This document shows positions 1-10,400 of a DNA stretch of 64,000 nucleotides, one piece after another (position 1 is the stretch's first letter; every line of letters starts with the position of its first letter). The stretch spans positions 1 through 64,000 of the forward strand of contig NZ_JADMKV010000019.1 in NCBI RefSeq assembly GCF_015476545.1. The letters are read 5' to 3'. The translations under genes and the position numbers were made by a program. The notes under the pieces were generated by a model. The model saw nothing but the letters and a program-made list of their open reading frames with translations. It had not been told where the DNA came from and made no database searches. The DNA comes from Methylobacter sp. BlB1. GTDB lineage: Bacteria; Pseudomonadota; Gammaproteobacteria; Methylococcales; Methylomonadaceae.

Positions 1-199
1 GTCATAGCCCCATTTTCTCATAAGTTGGAGCCTCCGAGAAAACCGGGGCGGTTCAGTGAGGAAAGAGTTAACAAGTAATTAGATTGTCTCCGTGTACCTA
101 CCACGAAACATGTGTTGCCACAATAAATTTGTGAATAGCAGAGATTTTTCCTCACTGTATATCATCCAAACTGCGCCGATAGCTGTTTTGGAGGTTGTC

Positions 200-319
200 A
201 TGATAACCGTTCCCGCCCCCCTCAGCCAGGCGTTCGAAGCGCAGCTTAGCCAGCGAAATATTCCGGATCAGCAACACCGCGAGTTTCATAAGTGGCTTAA
301 GTTTTGTCTGGAATTTTAA
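200..319 (+). pseudogene. Tyrosine recombinase/integrase, N-terminal fragment
   Basis: A 39-residue frame begins at an ATG preceded by GAGGT and ends at a TAA. It resembles the start of the SAM-like DNA-binding domain of integron/phage-type tyrosine recombinases (an N-terminal PLSQAFEAQL stretch followed by QQHREFHKWLKF). The catalytic domain with R, H and Y residues is absent, and no continuation was seen downstream in any frame. I read it as a decayed remnant of an integrase gene. Assignment rests on recognition of the N-terminal pattern only. Confidence 0.5.
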
Positions 320-365
320 GCAATTTTAATCATTGGCGGCAATGAGCCAGTTTGCAGTCAGCGCG

Positions 366-435
366 GTAGGATGCGGTGAGGTACGAACCGCATCGTTCGC
401 GATCGATGCGCATCACTGCGTTCAGCGCATCCTAC
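366..435. repeat. REP-like palindrome
   Basis: Outer arms GTAGGATGCG (366-375) and CGCATCCTAC (426-435) are perfectly complementary. The interior holds a second complementary pair, CGCATCG and CGATGCG. The whole can fold into a long imperfect hairpin. It lies in a gene-free stretch between the integrase fragment and ribA, as expected for a dispersed intergenic palindrome. Confidence 0.6.
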
Positions 436-583
436 TGGCTGTGGCTGCAAATGGCTGATAGCAACTATTCATTTTCTATTTTTAAACAATGCCAGTATAA
501 GCCTGAAATTGATTTCACTTATGTCCGATCAGATCCCAGACTTTTACAAATTAATGAACTAACATTAATATCCAGTCGATCAT

Positions 584-1201
584 TTACTTCTTATCATCAT
601 GTTTCGACATAGACAGCATATGAGCCATTTTTTTTACTTTGGTTTTTAAATACTCCAGATTGTCATCATGCGCTGCAGCTTCAATCGGAATGCGCCCGAC
701 GACATTAATGCCGAGCTTCTTCAACTCGTTAATTTTTTTCGGGTTATTAGTGATCAGTTCGATCGACTTTACCTTCAGCTCATTCAGCATGAGCGCTGCG
801 ATGCTGTATTCCCGCTCATCGGCAAGATGCCCCAGGTGTATATTGGCATCGACCGTATCCATGCCCTGGTCCTGCAGGTTATAGGCTTGCAGTTTTTTCA
901 GCAGGCCGATGCCCCGGCCTTCCTGCCGAAGATAAATCAGGATGCCGAAACCGGCTTCGTCGATCAATTGCAGCGCCATATCGAGCTGTTCGCCGCAATC
1001 GCAGCGGCGTGAGCCCAAAACATCGCCGGTAAAGCACTCGGAATGAATGCGAACGGGCACGTTTTCCTTATCGGCAACACTGCCTTTAACGAAGGCGACA
1101 TGCTCTTTTTTATCGATATTATTGCTGTAATAATGCAGGATAAACTCGCCGTGCCGGGTCGGAATACGGGTTTGTACCAAGTTGTCTAGTTTTAATTTCA
1201 C
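584..1201 (-). CDS. ribA: GTP cyclohydrolase II
   Basis: Opens the imidazole ring of GTP, with loss of formate and pyrophosphate, as the first step of riboflavin synthesis in the cytosol. Counting from the GTG at 1201, the zinc ligands are C56, C67 and C69 (CFTGD...RCDC), followed by the GTP-binding RQEGRGIGL stretch near residues 92-100. The length of 205 residues matches stand-alone RibA. The frame extends upstream to a TTG at 1246, but the family usually starts about ten residues before the RIPT.HGEF motif, so I prefer the GTG; neither start has a clear ribosome binding site. A second copy of this domain is fused in RibBA at 60460-61674, so the window carries two GTP cyclohydrolase II activities. 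Confidence 0.92.
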   Translation of the reverse strand: MKLKLDNLVQTRIPTRHGEFILHYYSNNIDKKEHVAFVKGSVADKENVPVRIHSECFTGDVLGSRRCDCGEQLDMALQLIDEAGFGILIYLRQEGRGIGLLKKLQAYNLQDQGMDTVDANIHLGHLADEREYSIAALMLNELKVKSIELITNNPKKINELKKLGINVVGRIPIEAAAHDDNLEYLKTKVKKMAHMLSMSKHDDKK

Positions 1202-1484
1202 GTATATAGCTAATTTTGATAACAATTTATATTTTACCCAATTCAACTGCGATTGAGCTAAAAAGTTTTGCCGGCTATCATGTCTTGCCCTGTTTTTCAG
1301 CGCTTTAAAAAGCGTCTCTAACCGGCGTCATCTGCATAACCCAGGTTACAGCCCTGCCTTAGCAATTAGAATATTATAAATCTCTAAAGTTTATTTTTAA
1401 TTTATCCGACCAACGCCAACACCCTTTTCCTGACCTTATTTCTTTTGCCAACCTTAATAATATCGATCTGATCAGCTTCGCAAC

Positions 1485-2015
1485 ATGTCCAAAATTTATA
1501 AAATATTTGCCTACGGCAGTTTAATCAACCAACAGTCATTGACCCGGACCGTGCCCGAGGCGCGCAATATCATGCCCGTGAAGACGCGTGGCTTGCAGCG
1601 GGTTTTCAATCTAGCGTCGACTTACCGCTATGATGAGCAACACCGGGCTGCCGTCTGTGTCCTGAATGCCGAAGATGCCGAGCCGGCGCAGGTCATGAAC
1701 GGCACGTGCTTCGAAATGGATGAACAATCGCTGGATCGTTTGCTGGAGCGGGAAAAAGGCTATGATTTCTGCCGGATCACAGCCTGCCATTATCATGATG
1801 AGGCGGATATCTTTGACGCTTATTATTTCAAAGCCCGCGACTTCGAGCCTTACCGCTATTTATCGGCATCGAAGGCTCAGGCCCATTATCTGAACTTGTG
1901 CCTTAGCGGCTGCGCGGTTTTCGGTCAGCCCTTTGTCGACGACTTTATCGGCAGCACATCGTTCTGGGATATTGATGAGGAGGGGCAAAAGTCCATATGG
2001 CAGGGGCATTTCTGA
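1485..2015 (+). CDS. Gamma-glutamylcyclotransferase-like (AIG2 fold) protein
   Basis: A 176-residue cytosolic protein that opens with the FAYGSL signature (residues 8-13) of the gamma-glutamylcyclotransferase/AIG2 fold. An acidic stretch around LLEREKGYDF (near residues 86-95) carries the glutamate expected to act as general acid/base. Family members act on gamma-glutamyl amines, but many bacterial homologues have no known substrate, so the specificity here is open. It stands alone between divergent ribA and the convergent methyltransferase. There is no obvious ribosome binding site, but no better start. Confidence 0.7.
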   Translation: MSKIYKIFAYGSLINQQSLTRTVPEARNIMPVKTRGLQRVFNLASTYRYDEQHRAAVCVLNAEDAEPAQVMNGTCFEMDEQSLDRLLEREKGYDFCRITACHYHDEADIFDAYYFKARDFEPYRYLSASKAQAHYLNLCLSGCAVFGQPFVDDFIGSTSFWDIDEEGQKSIWQGHF

Positions 2016-2033
2016 AAGGCTTAAGCCCGGCCA

Positions 2034-2651
2034 TCACTTTCGCGCTTCGATCAACTTGATAATATCGCTGCTGTGCTCATCGACACGCACAGAACTAAAA
2101 GGGCAGGCTTGCACGTTTTTCACAGTCTGCCTGTTGATATTGGCGCCGACCAGAGTCACTACGATCGGGTTAAGCAGATTCATGGCGCCGGCAATCACGG
2201 GGTTTGAACTCAATACATGCTCCAGCAACAATACCTGCCCGCCCGGCTTGCAGACACGGTAAAGCTCTTTCAAGCCCTTTATCGGCGCTGGCACCGAGCA
2301 AAAAACGAAGGAGGCGATAACGGTGTCAAAACTGTTATCGGCAAAGTACAAGGACTGGACGTCCATCAAGTCCAGTTCCACGCTGACTTGCTTCCTGCCG
2401 CGTTTGCGCTTAGCCTCGTTCAGCATCTTTTCGCTGAAATCGATGCCGGTTATGCGGGCGTCCTTCGGATAGTAATCAAAGTTCTTGCCCGTGCCGACGC
2501 CGACTTCCAGAATATGGTGCCCATCCACCCTATCCCATAACCTTTTGCGCCAGCTTTTGAAAAACAGGCCTTCCATGACCGCCTCCATGCCGTCAAAAAA
2601 TGGAGCAATCCGGTCATAGCGTTTTCTGATATCGGCACTGTTCGGCTTCAT
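2034..2651 (-). CDS. Class I SAM-dependent methyltransferase (UbiE/PmtA-like)
   Basis: A 205-residue protein with a Rossmann-type methyltransferase core: motif I ILEVGVGTGKN (near residues 47-57), motif II acidic residue in TGIDFSEKML, and a post-I segment VIASFVFCSVP. The N-terminal YDRIAPFFD motif is shared with UbiE and phosphatidylethanolamine N-methyltransferases. The substrate cannot be read from sequence; a lipid or quinone is plausible. It is the last gene of the minus-strand run and starts 44 bases after the NuoM-like gene, so it may be co-transcribed with the DAB locus, although no functional link is evident. Confidence 0.72.
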   Translation of the reverse strand: MKPNSADIRKRYDRIAPFFDGMEAVMEGLFFKSWRKRLWDRVDGHHILEVGVGTGKNFDYYPKDARITGIDFSEKMLNEAKRKRGRKQVSVELDLMDVQSLYFADNSFDTVIASFVFCSVPAPIKGLKELYRVCKPGGQVLLLEHVLSSNPVIAGAMNLLNPIVVTLVGANINRQTVKNVQACPFSSVRVDEHSSDIIKLIEARK

Positions 2652-2694
2652 GATAAGCTCATTTAAAATAAATTAAAGATTGTAACCGATATTG

Positions 2695-4272
2695 CTATTT
2701 CACGGCCCCAGACAAAAGTGCGGTTTTATGCGGGTCCTGGTCCTGCAGAACATAATCGTCGACGATCTCAAGCGATGAGCTGGTCAACCGGCTCAGCCAG
2801 GCCTCCGCAGTCAGCTTATTAGTGTTCAATATCAGATTGGGGAAGAAGCCGAACAACAGCACCAACACCGCCGGCGCACATAACAAGGCCAATTCGCGCT
2901 TTCTCAGGTCCTGCAACTGCCTGACGCTGGTATGCACGACGGGGCCGTAAAACGCGCGGCGTATAAAGGACAACATATAGGATGCGCCCAGGATCGCGCC
3001 TATCAAGGCGGCAATACCCAGGCTCGGATGCGCATTCAATGCCCCGATAATCAACAGCAATTCCGCCGGGAAACCACTGGCGCCCGGCACACCGATGCTG
3101 GCAATGGCGAACAAGAAGAAAAAGGCCGTTAACCGCGGCATGACTTTTGCCAGGCCGCCCAGATGAATAACCTCAGTGCTGCCCAGGCGGTGCTGGATAA
3201 AGCCCGCTATCAGCATCAGGCAGCTGGCAATCAGGGTAAAATTGAGCAATTGAAAAACCGCGCCTTGAAGCCCCTGCATGTTCAGCGTTGCAATGCCGAC
3301 GATCACGAGGCCGACATGGCTGATGCTGGCATAGGCCAGTAAACGGCGCAGATTGGTTTGCTGCAAGGCGATCATGGCGCCGTAAACCAGCGTAATGGCC
3401 CCCAGAATACCCAGCACCCAGCTGTACTCAACCGCGGCGACAGGCGCCAGCGGCATGGTATAGCGCAACAGGCCGAAGGCGCCCAGCTTGAGACCGGTCA
3501 GCAAGGCCGTCGTATGCGCGGGCGCCTCCATGGCTGTCGTCGGCAGCCAGGTATGAAAAGGCACTAACGGCGCCTTGACGGCAAAACCCGCCAACAATAA
3601 CAGAAAAATGATCGTCTGCCATTTTCCCGGAATCGGGGTATCCAGCAGAACAGGCAAACTGAAAGTCAAATTCTCGGGCACGCTGCCGTGCATCTGAGTC
3701 GCATGGTTAACGGCCAGCATGATGATGGCGAATAACAGCGGCACGCCGCCAAAGAGCATGAACAGCGTGTATTTCATTGCCGCGCCGCGGCGCTGAGGCC
3801 CTATGCCCCACAAGCCGATCAGGAAGAAAATGGGCGGCAGTGTCAGTTCCCAGAACAAAAAGAACAGTACCATGTCCAGCGCCACAAAGATCCCCATGGT
3901 GATGCCTTCCAACGCCAGCAATAAGGCGAAATGAAACCGCGGCAGATATTGTACCGAATGCCACGATGCGACGATCGCCATCAGCGTCAACAGCGCCGAC
4001 ATCGGTAAAAACAACACGGAAATACCATCAATGCCAACCAGGTACTCAATATTAAGCGTCGGGAGCCAGGCATGCCGCTCAATCAACTGAAAGCCGCCAT
4101 CCTCCGCATTAAACAGAGAAACGACGATAAGCGTTACGGCGAGTTCAAGCACTGCAGCCGTTAAGGCGATTTTCTTGGCCAGGTTGCTATCGCTGGCGAC
4201 GCAGGTAGCCAGCGCGCCCAACAAAGGCAGCGCCATCACCAGACTTAATAAGGGAAAACCGGTTTCACTCAT
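2695..4272 (-). CDS. NuoM-like antiporter-type subunit of the DAB locus
   Basis: A 525-residue polytopic membrane protein of the NuoL/M/N-MrpA/D family. The ion-translocation residues are retained: E142 (FFLFWELTL, TM5), K233 (AGFAVKAPLVPFHTWLP, TM7), K262 (TGLKLGAFG, TM8) and E404 (GFPAELL, TM12). The mid-channel histidine usually seen in an AHGL motif is replaced (QLLNFTLIA). It is the fourth membrane subunit in a run with DabA and DabB and starts two bases after the preceding gene ends, so the two are translationally coupled. No complex I hydrophilic subunits are present, so I assign it to the inorganic-carbon locus, not to respiratory complex I. Confidence 0.85.
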   Translation of the reverse strand: MSETGFPLLSLVMALPLLGALATCVASDSNLAKKIALTAAVLELAVTLIVVSLFNAEDGGFQLIERHAWLPTLNIEYLVGIDGISVLFLPMSALLTLMAIVASWHSVQYLPRFHFALLLALEGITMGIFVALDMVLFFLFWELTLPPIFFLIGLWGIGPQRRGAAMKYTLFMLFGGVPLLFAIIMLAVNHATQMHGSVPENLTFSLPVLLDTPIPGKWQTIIFLLLLAGFAVKAPLVPFHTWLPTTAMEAPAHTTALLTGLKLGAFGLLRYTMPLAPVAAVEYSWVLGILGAITLVYGAMIALQQTNLRRLLAYASISHVGLVIVGIATLNMQGLQGAVFQLLNFTLIASCLMLIAGFIQHRLGSTEVIHLGGLAKVMPRLTAFFFLFAIASIGVPGASGFPAELLLIIGALNAHPSLGIAALIGAILGASYMLSFIRRAFYGPVVHTSVRQLQDLRKRELALLCAPAVLVLLFGFFPNLILNTNKLTAEAWLSRLTSSSLEIVDDYVLQDQDPHKTALLSGAVK

Positions 4273-4273
4273 A

Positions 4274-5860
4274 TTACTTACTCTTTAATATTGGCATGGC
4301 CGCTTTTTCGATCGGTTCAGCCGCCGCTTCAACCGTGCGATGTTGTTCATTATGCATGGGATAGGCCTGGCTTATAACAGCCACCTCATCGTCTATAAAA
4401 TCCAGAATAGGCGTCGTATCAAAACCGGTGCCGATCAACAGTGCACAGATCGTGATGGTAATAATGCGTTCCTTCATGACCGGATGATGGATACTGCGAT
4501 AGGGCTGCACGGAGCGCTTGGTGCTGGTCATGAACATGCGCTGGAACATCCAGAGCAGGAAAGCCGCAGCCAGCACGTTACCGCTCAGAATAGCGACAGC
4601 CACCAGCCAGCCGCGTTCCTGAATCGTGCCCTCAATGAGCAAATGCGCCGCATCGAAGCCAGGCGTACCGGGCATGACCATCGTGCTCAAAGCGGCAATC
4701 AGAAACAGCAGCGCGATCGTGGCATTGGTATCGAATAACCCGCCCAAACGCGGAATAAAAGCTGTGCGCGTCCGCTCATAAATCAAACCGACGCTGAACA
4801 GCATGCCGGCCGTCGCCAGGCCGTAAGCCAGAGACAACAGGATAGTGCCTTCCAGCCCCTGCTCATTAAAGCAGAACATGCCGATCACCAGCATGCCGGT
4901 ATGGCTGATAACGGCAAAAGCCAATAGGCGACGGATATTGATTTGCATGAGCGCCAGCAAGGCGCCGTAAAAAATGCTGATCAATCCCAGCGTAACGACA
5001 AAATCGGACCATTCTTCGGCAACGCCCGGGATGATTGGCAGGATAAAGCGGATGACGGCATAAATCCCCAGCTTTAACCCGACCAGGAAAATAGCGACGC
5101 TCGCCACGGTGCCCTGTTCGGCCAGTGCCGGCAGCCAACCGTGAAACGGAAACAGCGGCATGCGAATGGCAAAACCGTAGAACAACAGAATAAAAATCAG
5201 GATCTCATCATGTAAATAGGCATTATTCTGCTTGATCGTGAGCCAGTCGAAAGTCAGCGGGTGTTCCGAATCGATCAAACCAAAACCCAGCAGCAAAAAG
5301 CCTGCCAACGTCATCAGCAGGCCGCAGCCCCAATACTGCAACAGGCTGGCGACAACCCATGACCGCTTATGCCCGGTGCCGGCATGCAGCGTCAATAACG
5401 ACACCGGCAGCAGTTCCATCAGACTCCACAGCCAGAACTGCATCGCATTCAGCGCCGAAAAGGCACCTATCAACACGGTTTCATAACCGAGCAGATAGGT
5501 GATGAACTGCCGGTCGATGATATGGCGGTTAATGACGCAATAGATCAGCGTCAGCAACGTCAAGACCGTCGTCATCGGAATGAACAACACGTTCATTCCG
5601 TCAATGCCGACACTATAGCTGAGGCCGAATAAGTGCGCCTGCTCGGCCAGTTGAACCCCCGCCCTGCCCGCATCATAAAGCGTCAGCAGATAAATGCTCA
5701 GCAGCAGATTCAGTGCTGTGCCGGCAAAGCCAAAGCGCAACGCGATAGTCGTCGAGCGCGAAAGCGCAGCCGCAGCCATGGCCGCCAGCGGCACGAAAGT
5801 CAGTGCGCTCAATACCGGGAATGCCGCCGACTCCGACCAGAAAGTTACATTGATATCCAT
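4274..5860 (-). CDS. Divergent NuoM-like subunit lacking key channel residues
   Basis: A 528-residue polytopic protein of the same antiporter family. I chose the ATG at 5860 because GAGGAG precedes it; a TTG at 5878 would overlap dabB. Counting from this ATG, the TM5 glutamate (E149, LMELLPVS) and the TM8 lysine (K263, VGLKLGIYA) are kept. The TM7 lysine is an arginine (R233, FAIRMPLFPFHGW), the TM12 glutamate is an alanine (A405, GFDAAHLL), and the AHGL histidine is a tyrosine (LAYGLATAG). It may be a structural or altered-stoichiometry subunit. It lies seven bases downstream of dabB. Confidence 0.82.
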   Translation of the reverse strand: MDINVTFWSESAAFPVLSALTFVPLAAMAAAALSRSTTIALRFGFAGTALNLLLSIYLLTLYDAGRAGVQLAEQAHLFGLSYSVGIDGMNVLFIPMTTVLTLLTLIYCVINRHIIDRQFITYLLGYETVLIGAFSALNAMQFWLWSLMELLPVSLLTLHAGTGHKRSWVVASLLQYWGCGLLMTLAGFLLLGFGLIDSEHPLTFDWLTIKQNNAYLHDEILIFILLFYGFAIRMPLFPFHGWLPALAEQGTVASVAIFLVGLKLGIYAVIRFILPIIPGVAEEWSDFVVTLGLISIFYGALLALMQINIRRLLAFAVISHTGMLVIGMFCFNEQGLEGTILLSLAYGLATAGMLFSVGLIYERTRTAFIPRLGGLFDTNATIALLFLIAALSTMVMPGTPGFDAAHLLIEGTIQERGWLVAVAILSGNVLAAAFLLWMFQRMFMTSTKRSVQPYRSIHHPVMKERIITITICALLIGTGFDTTPILDFIDDEVAVISQAYPMHNEQHRTVEAAAEPIEKAAMPILKSK

Positions 5861-5867
5861 CGGCTCC

Positions 5868-7430
5868 TCAAAATGCAATCAACAAGGTTATAAAGATGAA
5901 CAACGCCAGATAGCGCGGACTGAATAGCAACAGCTCAACCTTATTGGCGGCAAAGCCCAGCTGGCGGCCATAACTGATCGCGTTTTTGCCGATGCCGCGC
6001 AGCACAAAGCTGTCTTCGAACCAGTGGGTGACGGCGGCGGCCCACTCAGTGAGCTTGCCGGCCAGGCCGCTGCCCTGCGCAAACGTGTCGCCGTCATTAT
6101 CGAGCCGGGCGCCGATTTTCTGCTCCTCCAGTTGCGCCAGTGCCGACATCACGCGGATGGCCGGCGCCGAGACTCCAAATGTACGGTCGACAATATGATC
6201 ATCAAAATAGGTCAAATCGTGCGCCAGGCGGCGTATCGGCTTCACCAGCGTCCAGTCGGTAATCTGATCCAGCCAGAAGCGCTGCAATGAGGCGACATAA
6301 GCCCAGCGCAAGCCAGCAACGGCCGGCGCGACCGGCCTGATCGGATTGCCATGGACATGGTGCGGCAACGACGGCGACGTCAGGAACTGGTAGCCGCGCA
6401 TCACGGCATGCGCGCACAAATGCCAGCCGGCCAGCTGCCACAAGCCCAGGCCGCATTCCAAAAACATCAGGCCCAACTGCCCTGTCGCGGCAAAAGCCAG
6501 CGAGCTCTTGACGTCGGTTTGCGTCAGGCCGACGACAAAGCCATAAACCGCCGTCAGCAGCCCCACCAAGGCGAGCATCGCCATCGCCAGCGGCGCCTGC
6601 TCAAAGACCGGCTGCAGCAGAAGCAACAAATAGACGCCGGCATGTACCATGACGGCTCCGTAAAACACGGCGCTGGACGGCGTAGGCCCTTCCATCGCAC
6701 GCGCCAGCCAGGGCGCAAACGGCAGCTGCGCCGATTTTGCAAAGGCGGCTGTCGCGAAACACAGGGCAATCGAGGTGGCCTGCCCAGTTGATAGCTGGGC
6801 CGGCAAGGCCGTCAGCTTGGCCCAGTTGACGCTGTCAGTCCAGGCATAGCAAAGGCTGATGCCCAGTATGAATGCGGCGTCGCCGATACGGTTGGTCACG
6901 AACACCCGCGTCGCATTATGGGCCGCAACGGGGCGCTCATAGAAATAGGCAATCAATAAATAAGAGCAGAGCCCGGCAATCTCCCAGCCGATAAACGTGC
7001 CGACCGCGTTGCCCGACAGCACCAGCAGCAGCATGGCGGAGGAAAACAGGCTCAGGGCAAAGAAAAACCGGTGGAAGCCCGCTTCCTTATGCATATAGTT
7101 GACTGAAAAGCGCGTGACGATAAACAACAGTACGGAAAACAGCGCCGCCAGCACGACGCTGAAGCCGGTAGTGATAAAATTGACGCGGATGTTCAGCGTA
7201 TCGCTGCTCAGCCATTGACCGACGCTGAATGCGCCGGCGTTTTTGCCCAGCAAGTCGCCGACCAGCAGCGCCAACGCCAGCAGGGTCGACAGGATGATGG
7301 CCCAGCTTGCGATATCGGCCGTCGTCGTTTCGCCGTCCTCGCCGTCCAGCCAGCCAAACAGATGTCCGACGCCAATCACTGATGCGGCAATAAACGGCAG
7401 CAAAGGAATCAAAATAACGATTAAATCCAC
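5868..7430 (-). CDS. dabB: DabB, NuoL-like membrane subunit of the inorganic-carbon transporter
   Basis: A 520-residue polytopic protein of the NuoL/MrpA branch, shorter than respiratory NuoL (about 610). Conserved residues include E150 (IGWEIAGLCSYLLI), K232 (FAKSAQLPFAPWL) and H263 (MVHAGVYLL). In characterised DAB systems (Halothiobacillus) this subunit carries the ion flux that energises CO2 hydration by DabA. It starts with GTG five bases after the dabA stop, and GGGGAG in the dabA 3' end serves as ribosome binding site. Tight coupling to dabA supports the assignment. Confidence 0.88.
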   Translation of the reverse strand: MDLIVILIPLLPFIAASVIGVGHLFGWLDGEDGETTTADIASWAIILSTLLALALLVGDLLGKNAGAFSVGQWLSSDTLNIRVNFITTGFSVVLAALFSVLLFIVTRFSVNYMHKEAGFHRFFFALSLFSSAMLLLVLSGNAVGTFIGWEIAGLCSYLLIAYFYERPVAAHNATRVFVTNRIGDAAFILGISLCYAWTDSVNWAKLTALPAQLSTGQATSIALCFATAAFAKSAQLPFAPWLARAMEGPTPSSAVFYGAVMVHAGVYLLLLLQPVFEQAPLAMAMLALVGLLTAVYGFVVGLTQTDVKSSLAFAATGQLGLMFLECGLGLWQLAGWHLCAHAVMRGYQFLTSPSLPHHVHGNPIRPVAPAVAGLRWAYVASLQRFWLDQITDWTLVKPIRRLAHDLTYFDDHIVDRTFGVSAPAIRVMSALAQLEEQKIGARLDNDGDTFAQGSGLAGKLTEWAAAVTHWFEDSFVLRGIGKNAISYGRQLGFAANKVELLLFSPRYLALFIFITLLIAF

Positions 7431-7434
7431 GCGC

Positions 7435-10400
7435 TTAAACTCCCCACAATTCAGGCTGTTTGATCAAAATGGGCGATACCGGCTCGGTCCGGCCCCGATA
7501 GCAGTCCGGCGAACTGGCGCAAACCGGCAGTTCCCGGGCTTCGGCCTGCCACGGCACAAACCCTTTGCCGCGCTCGAAAATGAAAATATCGCCGCTGTCC
7601 GGATCTTTCGCACTCAGATGCACCCAGCCGCCGCCTATCAGTTCGCGCAGACTGTCCTGACGCGCATAGATCTGCTCCAGGACCTTGGTCTTCGCTTCAA
7701 CCACGATCTGCAGGCGCATCGGCTCGTGAATTTCCACCATCTGTTTCGGCAGGCCGGTGCGCAGGTCGCTGGCCGCGCCTTCCATGACCCCGAACATGCC
7801 CGTCACGTTATGCGGTATCTTCGTGCCGCAGCCGAAGCGTTCGTTGTCGATCGTGGAAAAATAATATTCCAGGTTGATGCCGGCGCCGACCGGGCCTGCG
7901 GTCAGCAGAATCGATTCGAGAATAGCGCCTTCCGGGTCCTGCGTCGGATCATAGGAAATCAGGAACACGCGCCGGTCCAGGAACAGTCCCTGGGTCAGGG
8001 CGCGCCGGCCTATCACGGCCGCCGCATTGGTGGCATGGCCGAACTCAGGACGAACCTGGGTCAAATCCTGCGACCGCAGGGTCACATGCTGAAAAGCCTG
8101 CACAGGCGAAGCCGAACGGTCTGCCGAGAAAAACCGCCGGCAACGCTCATGCGCAGACAACTCTTGTGCACGACTGATGCACGTTCTGAAACGTTCGAAT
8201 TCTTTGCGCAGCGATGCCGGTATCGCATCCAGATCGTACCAGGTAATCGCATCGCTGCAGGTATCGTGCTGCATGCCGATGAACCAGCAGTCATCCGGAA
8301 TGACAATATTTTGCTCTGCCAGCAGCGCGCGCACTTCAGGCCGATTGGCCATGGCCGCGAACGCGCGCGCGTTCGGCCCGCCCTGCCGGCCGCCGCAGGC
8401 GCCGCAATCATGTGCGGCTTCGTGCGGGTTGTTCTGGCTGGTCGAGCCATGCCCAGCCAGCGCGACAATCGGCGCAAAGCCGCTGGTCAGGCCTAAAGCG
8501 CGCAGCAGCGCTGCGACACGCTCGGCCTGTTCGCTGTCAGTAAAGCCCAGCTTGGGCTGCTCGGCCGAAGCAGGCGTCGCCGTATCGGTCGAGGTGAGCA
8601 GCAGTTCGGTGGCCACAGGCGGCGCAATGTTCCGGCGCTGCCAGTCGATGATCGCCTTGTGATAGCCAGGCATCAGCGTTTTTCCGAGCATCCCGATCAA
8701 AGTGAACGGCGCCAGCAGATCAACAGCAACATGCGAAATCACCAGATTGCGGCGCAGGCACTGATACAGCAAATAACTTAAACGATGGTACAAGCGGAGC
8801 CCTTTCTGATGCGCTGACAGCGTCTCCTCGTGGCCTGGCTTGACGACCTCGTTGACTTCGTGCGCCGGCGTCACGACGACCGGGCACAGCGGCGTCACAT
8901 GCGTGGCGTCGAGCCCTTTGTAATTCATCGGAATGCCGAAAAAGCCGGCCACGCCCAACGTCTCGATAGCCGGATTCAGCTCTTCCAAGTGACGGCGGAA
9001 GCTTTCCTCGCGCTCATCCATGCACATGATGAACTGCGCTTCCGGCCGCATAGCGCGCCGGACCCAGCGGCCGCGATTATGGTTGGCGCGCAGTGACTGG
9101 AACAGTTCGTTGCGGTAATGGCGTTCATACGCATTCAGCCAGACCTTGCCGCGCGCCGCTGCATCAAACTCATCCAGCACGGAAAGCATCAGCTTCAGAT
9201 CATTCTTTTTCAGCATCCGTATATCGGCCGCCTTGAGCCCCAGGTGCTGGCATAAACGGAACAGGCGCCAGCCGCTGCAATAAATGGTATGGTTGCGCTC
9301 TGCCTGCTGCTCGGCCAGAGGGCTGCTGCGCCAGATCCCGATCATGTCAGCCAGCTGCTGCCAGTTGGCGCGCTCATGGCGTTCCGAGCCGGCCAGAAAC
9401 ATCAAAGACTCGGCCTGATCAGTCAGGTACTCCGGCAAGTCGCCCTGGTATAACTGGCTGCGCACGATAAATTCCGACAGATTCTTGCTGAAATAGGACT
9501 TGATGCTGCTCAGCTTGGCCTCGATCAGCCAGGTTTCACGGCAGATCTGGTTCAGCCAGAGCCTGTCCAGCGTCAGCCGGATCGCCAGGTAGTCGGCCAG
9601 TTTAGGCTTGGCGTCATTCTCGGCATGGTAGTGCGGATGATGCTGGCGCCAGTTGATCAGCCCGGACCAGCCGGGAATTTCCAGCGCCAGCCGGCGCAGG
9701 TAGCCCTCCCAGTCCGCTTGCGGAATTTCCAGATGCGTCAGCTGCAGGATGATCGCATCGACGGCATCCTCGGGCAATTCGGCCATAATCTGCTGCCAGT
9801 CGGGCAACTCATGCAGGAACGGATTGGCGTCATAGGCTGCCGTTGCGCGCCAGGCGCCATACAGTCCCAGCCGGCTGCGTTCGGGAATAGGCCACGGCGC
9901 CAGCCCTTCATCCATGCCCGAAGCACAGATGCGGATCAGCTGCGGGCGCACGGAATCGAGGATGTCGATGCCGGTCAAGGTCAGAATAAAGCCGCGCAGG
10001 CTCATGCTGTCGCCCAGCTTTGCCAGCAGGTCATCGAGCGCCTGGCGCCCCAGCTGCTGCATGTGCTGATGCAGCGTTGCATGATTGCCGCCTTTGCCTT
10101 TGCTGATATAGCGGGCCTGCGCCAGCCAATCCTCGGCCTGCTCCATGGACAATTCCAGCAAGTCCTCGGGATGCAGGCTGGCCTGTTCCATATCGAACTT
10201 GGCCAGAATGCTTTCCCACAACGGCCTGACATCGCTTGCCGACAGCCGGCTGCGTGCCGGCTCGGGCACATCGGCCTGAACGGCCTCCAGAGCGGCCATT
10301 TCCTCGATCTGCCAGTTCAGCTGGCTGACCGTAATGGACGGCAGATCAAACAGCAGCGCGATACGGTAGATATCCTTGCGCCTGATGGTATTATCATCCG

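Noticed and set aside
7243-8496. Long plus-strand open frame (417 codons) opposite dabA
   Set aside because: It lies entirely within the GC-rich dabA/dabB coding region, has no recognisable domain, and DabA on the other strand has an intact zinc site. It is a shadow frame, as is the 359-codon frame at 9625-10704.
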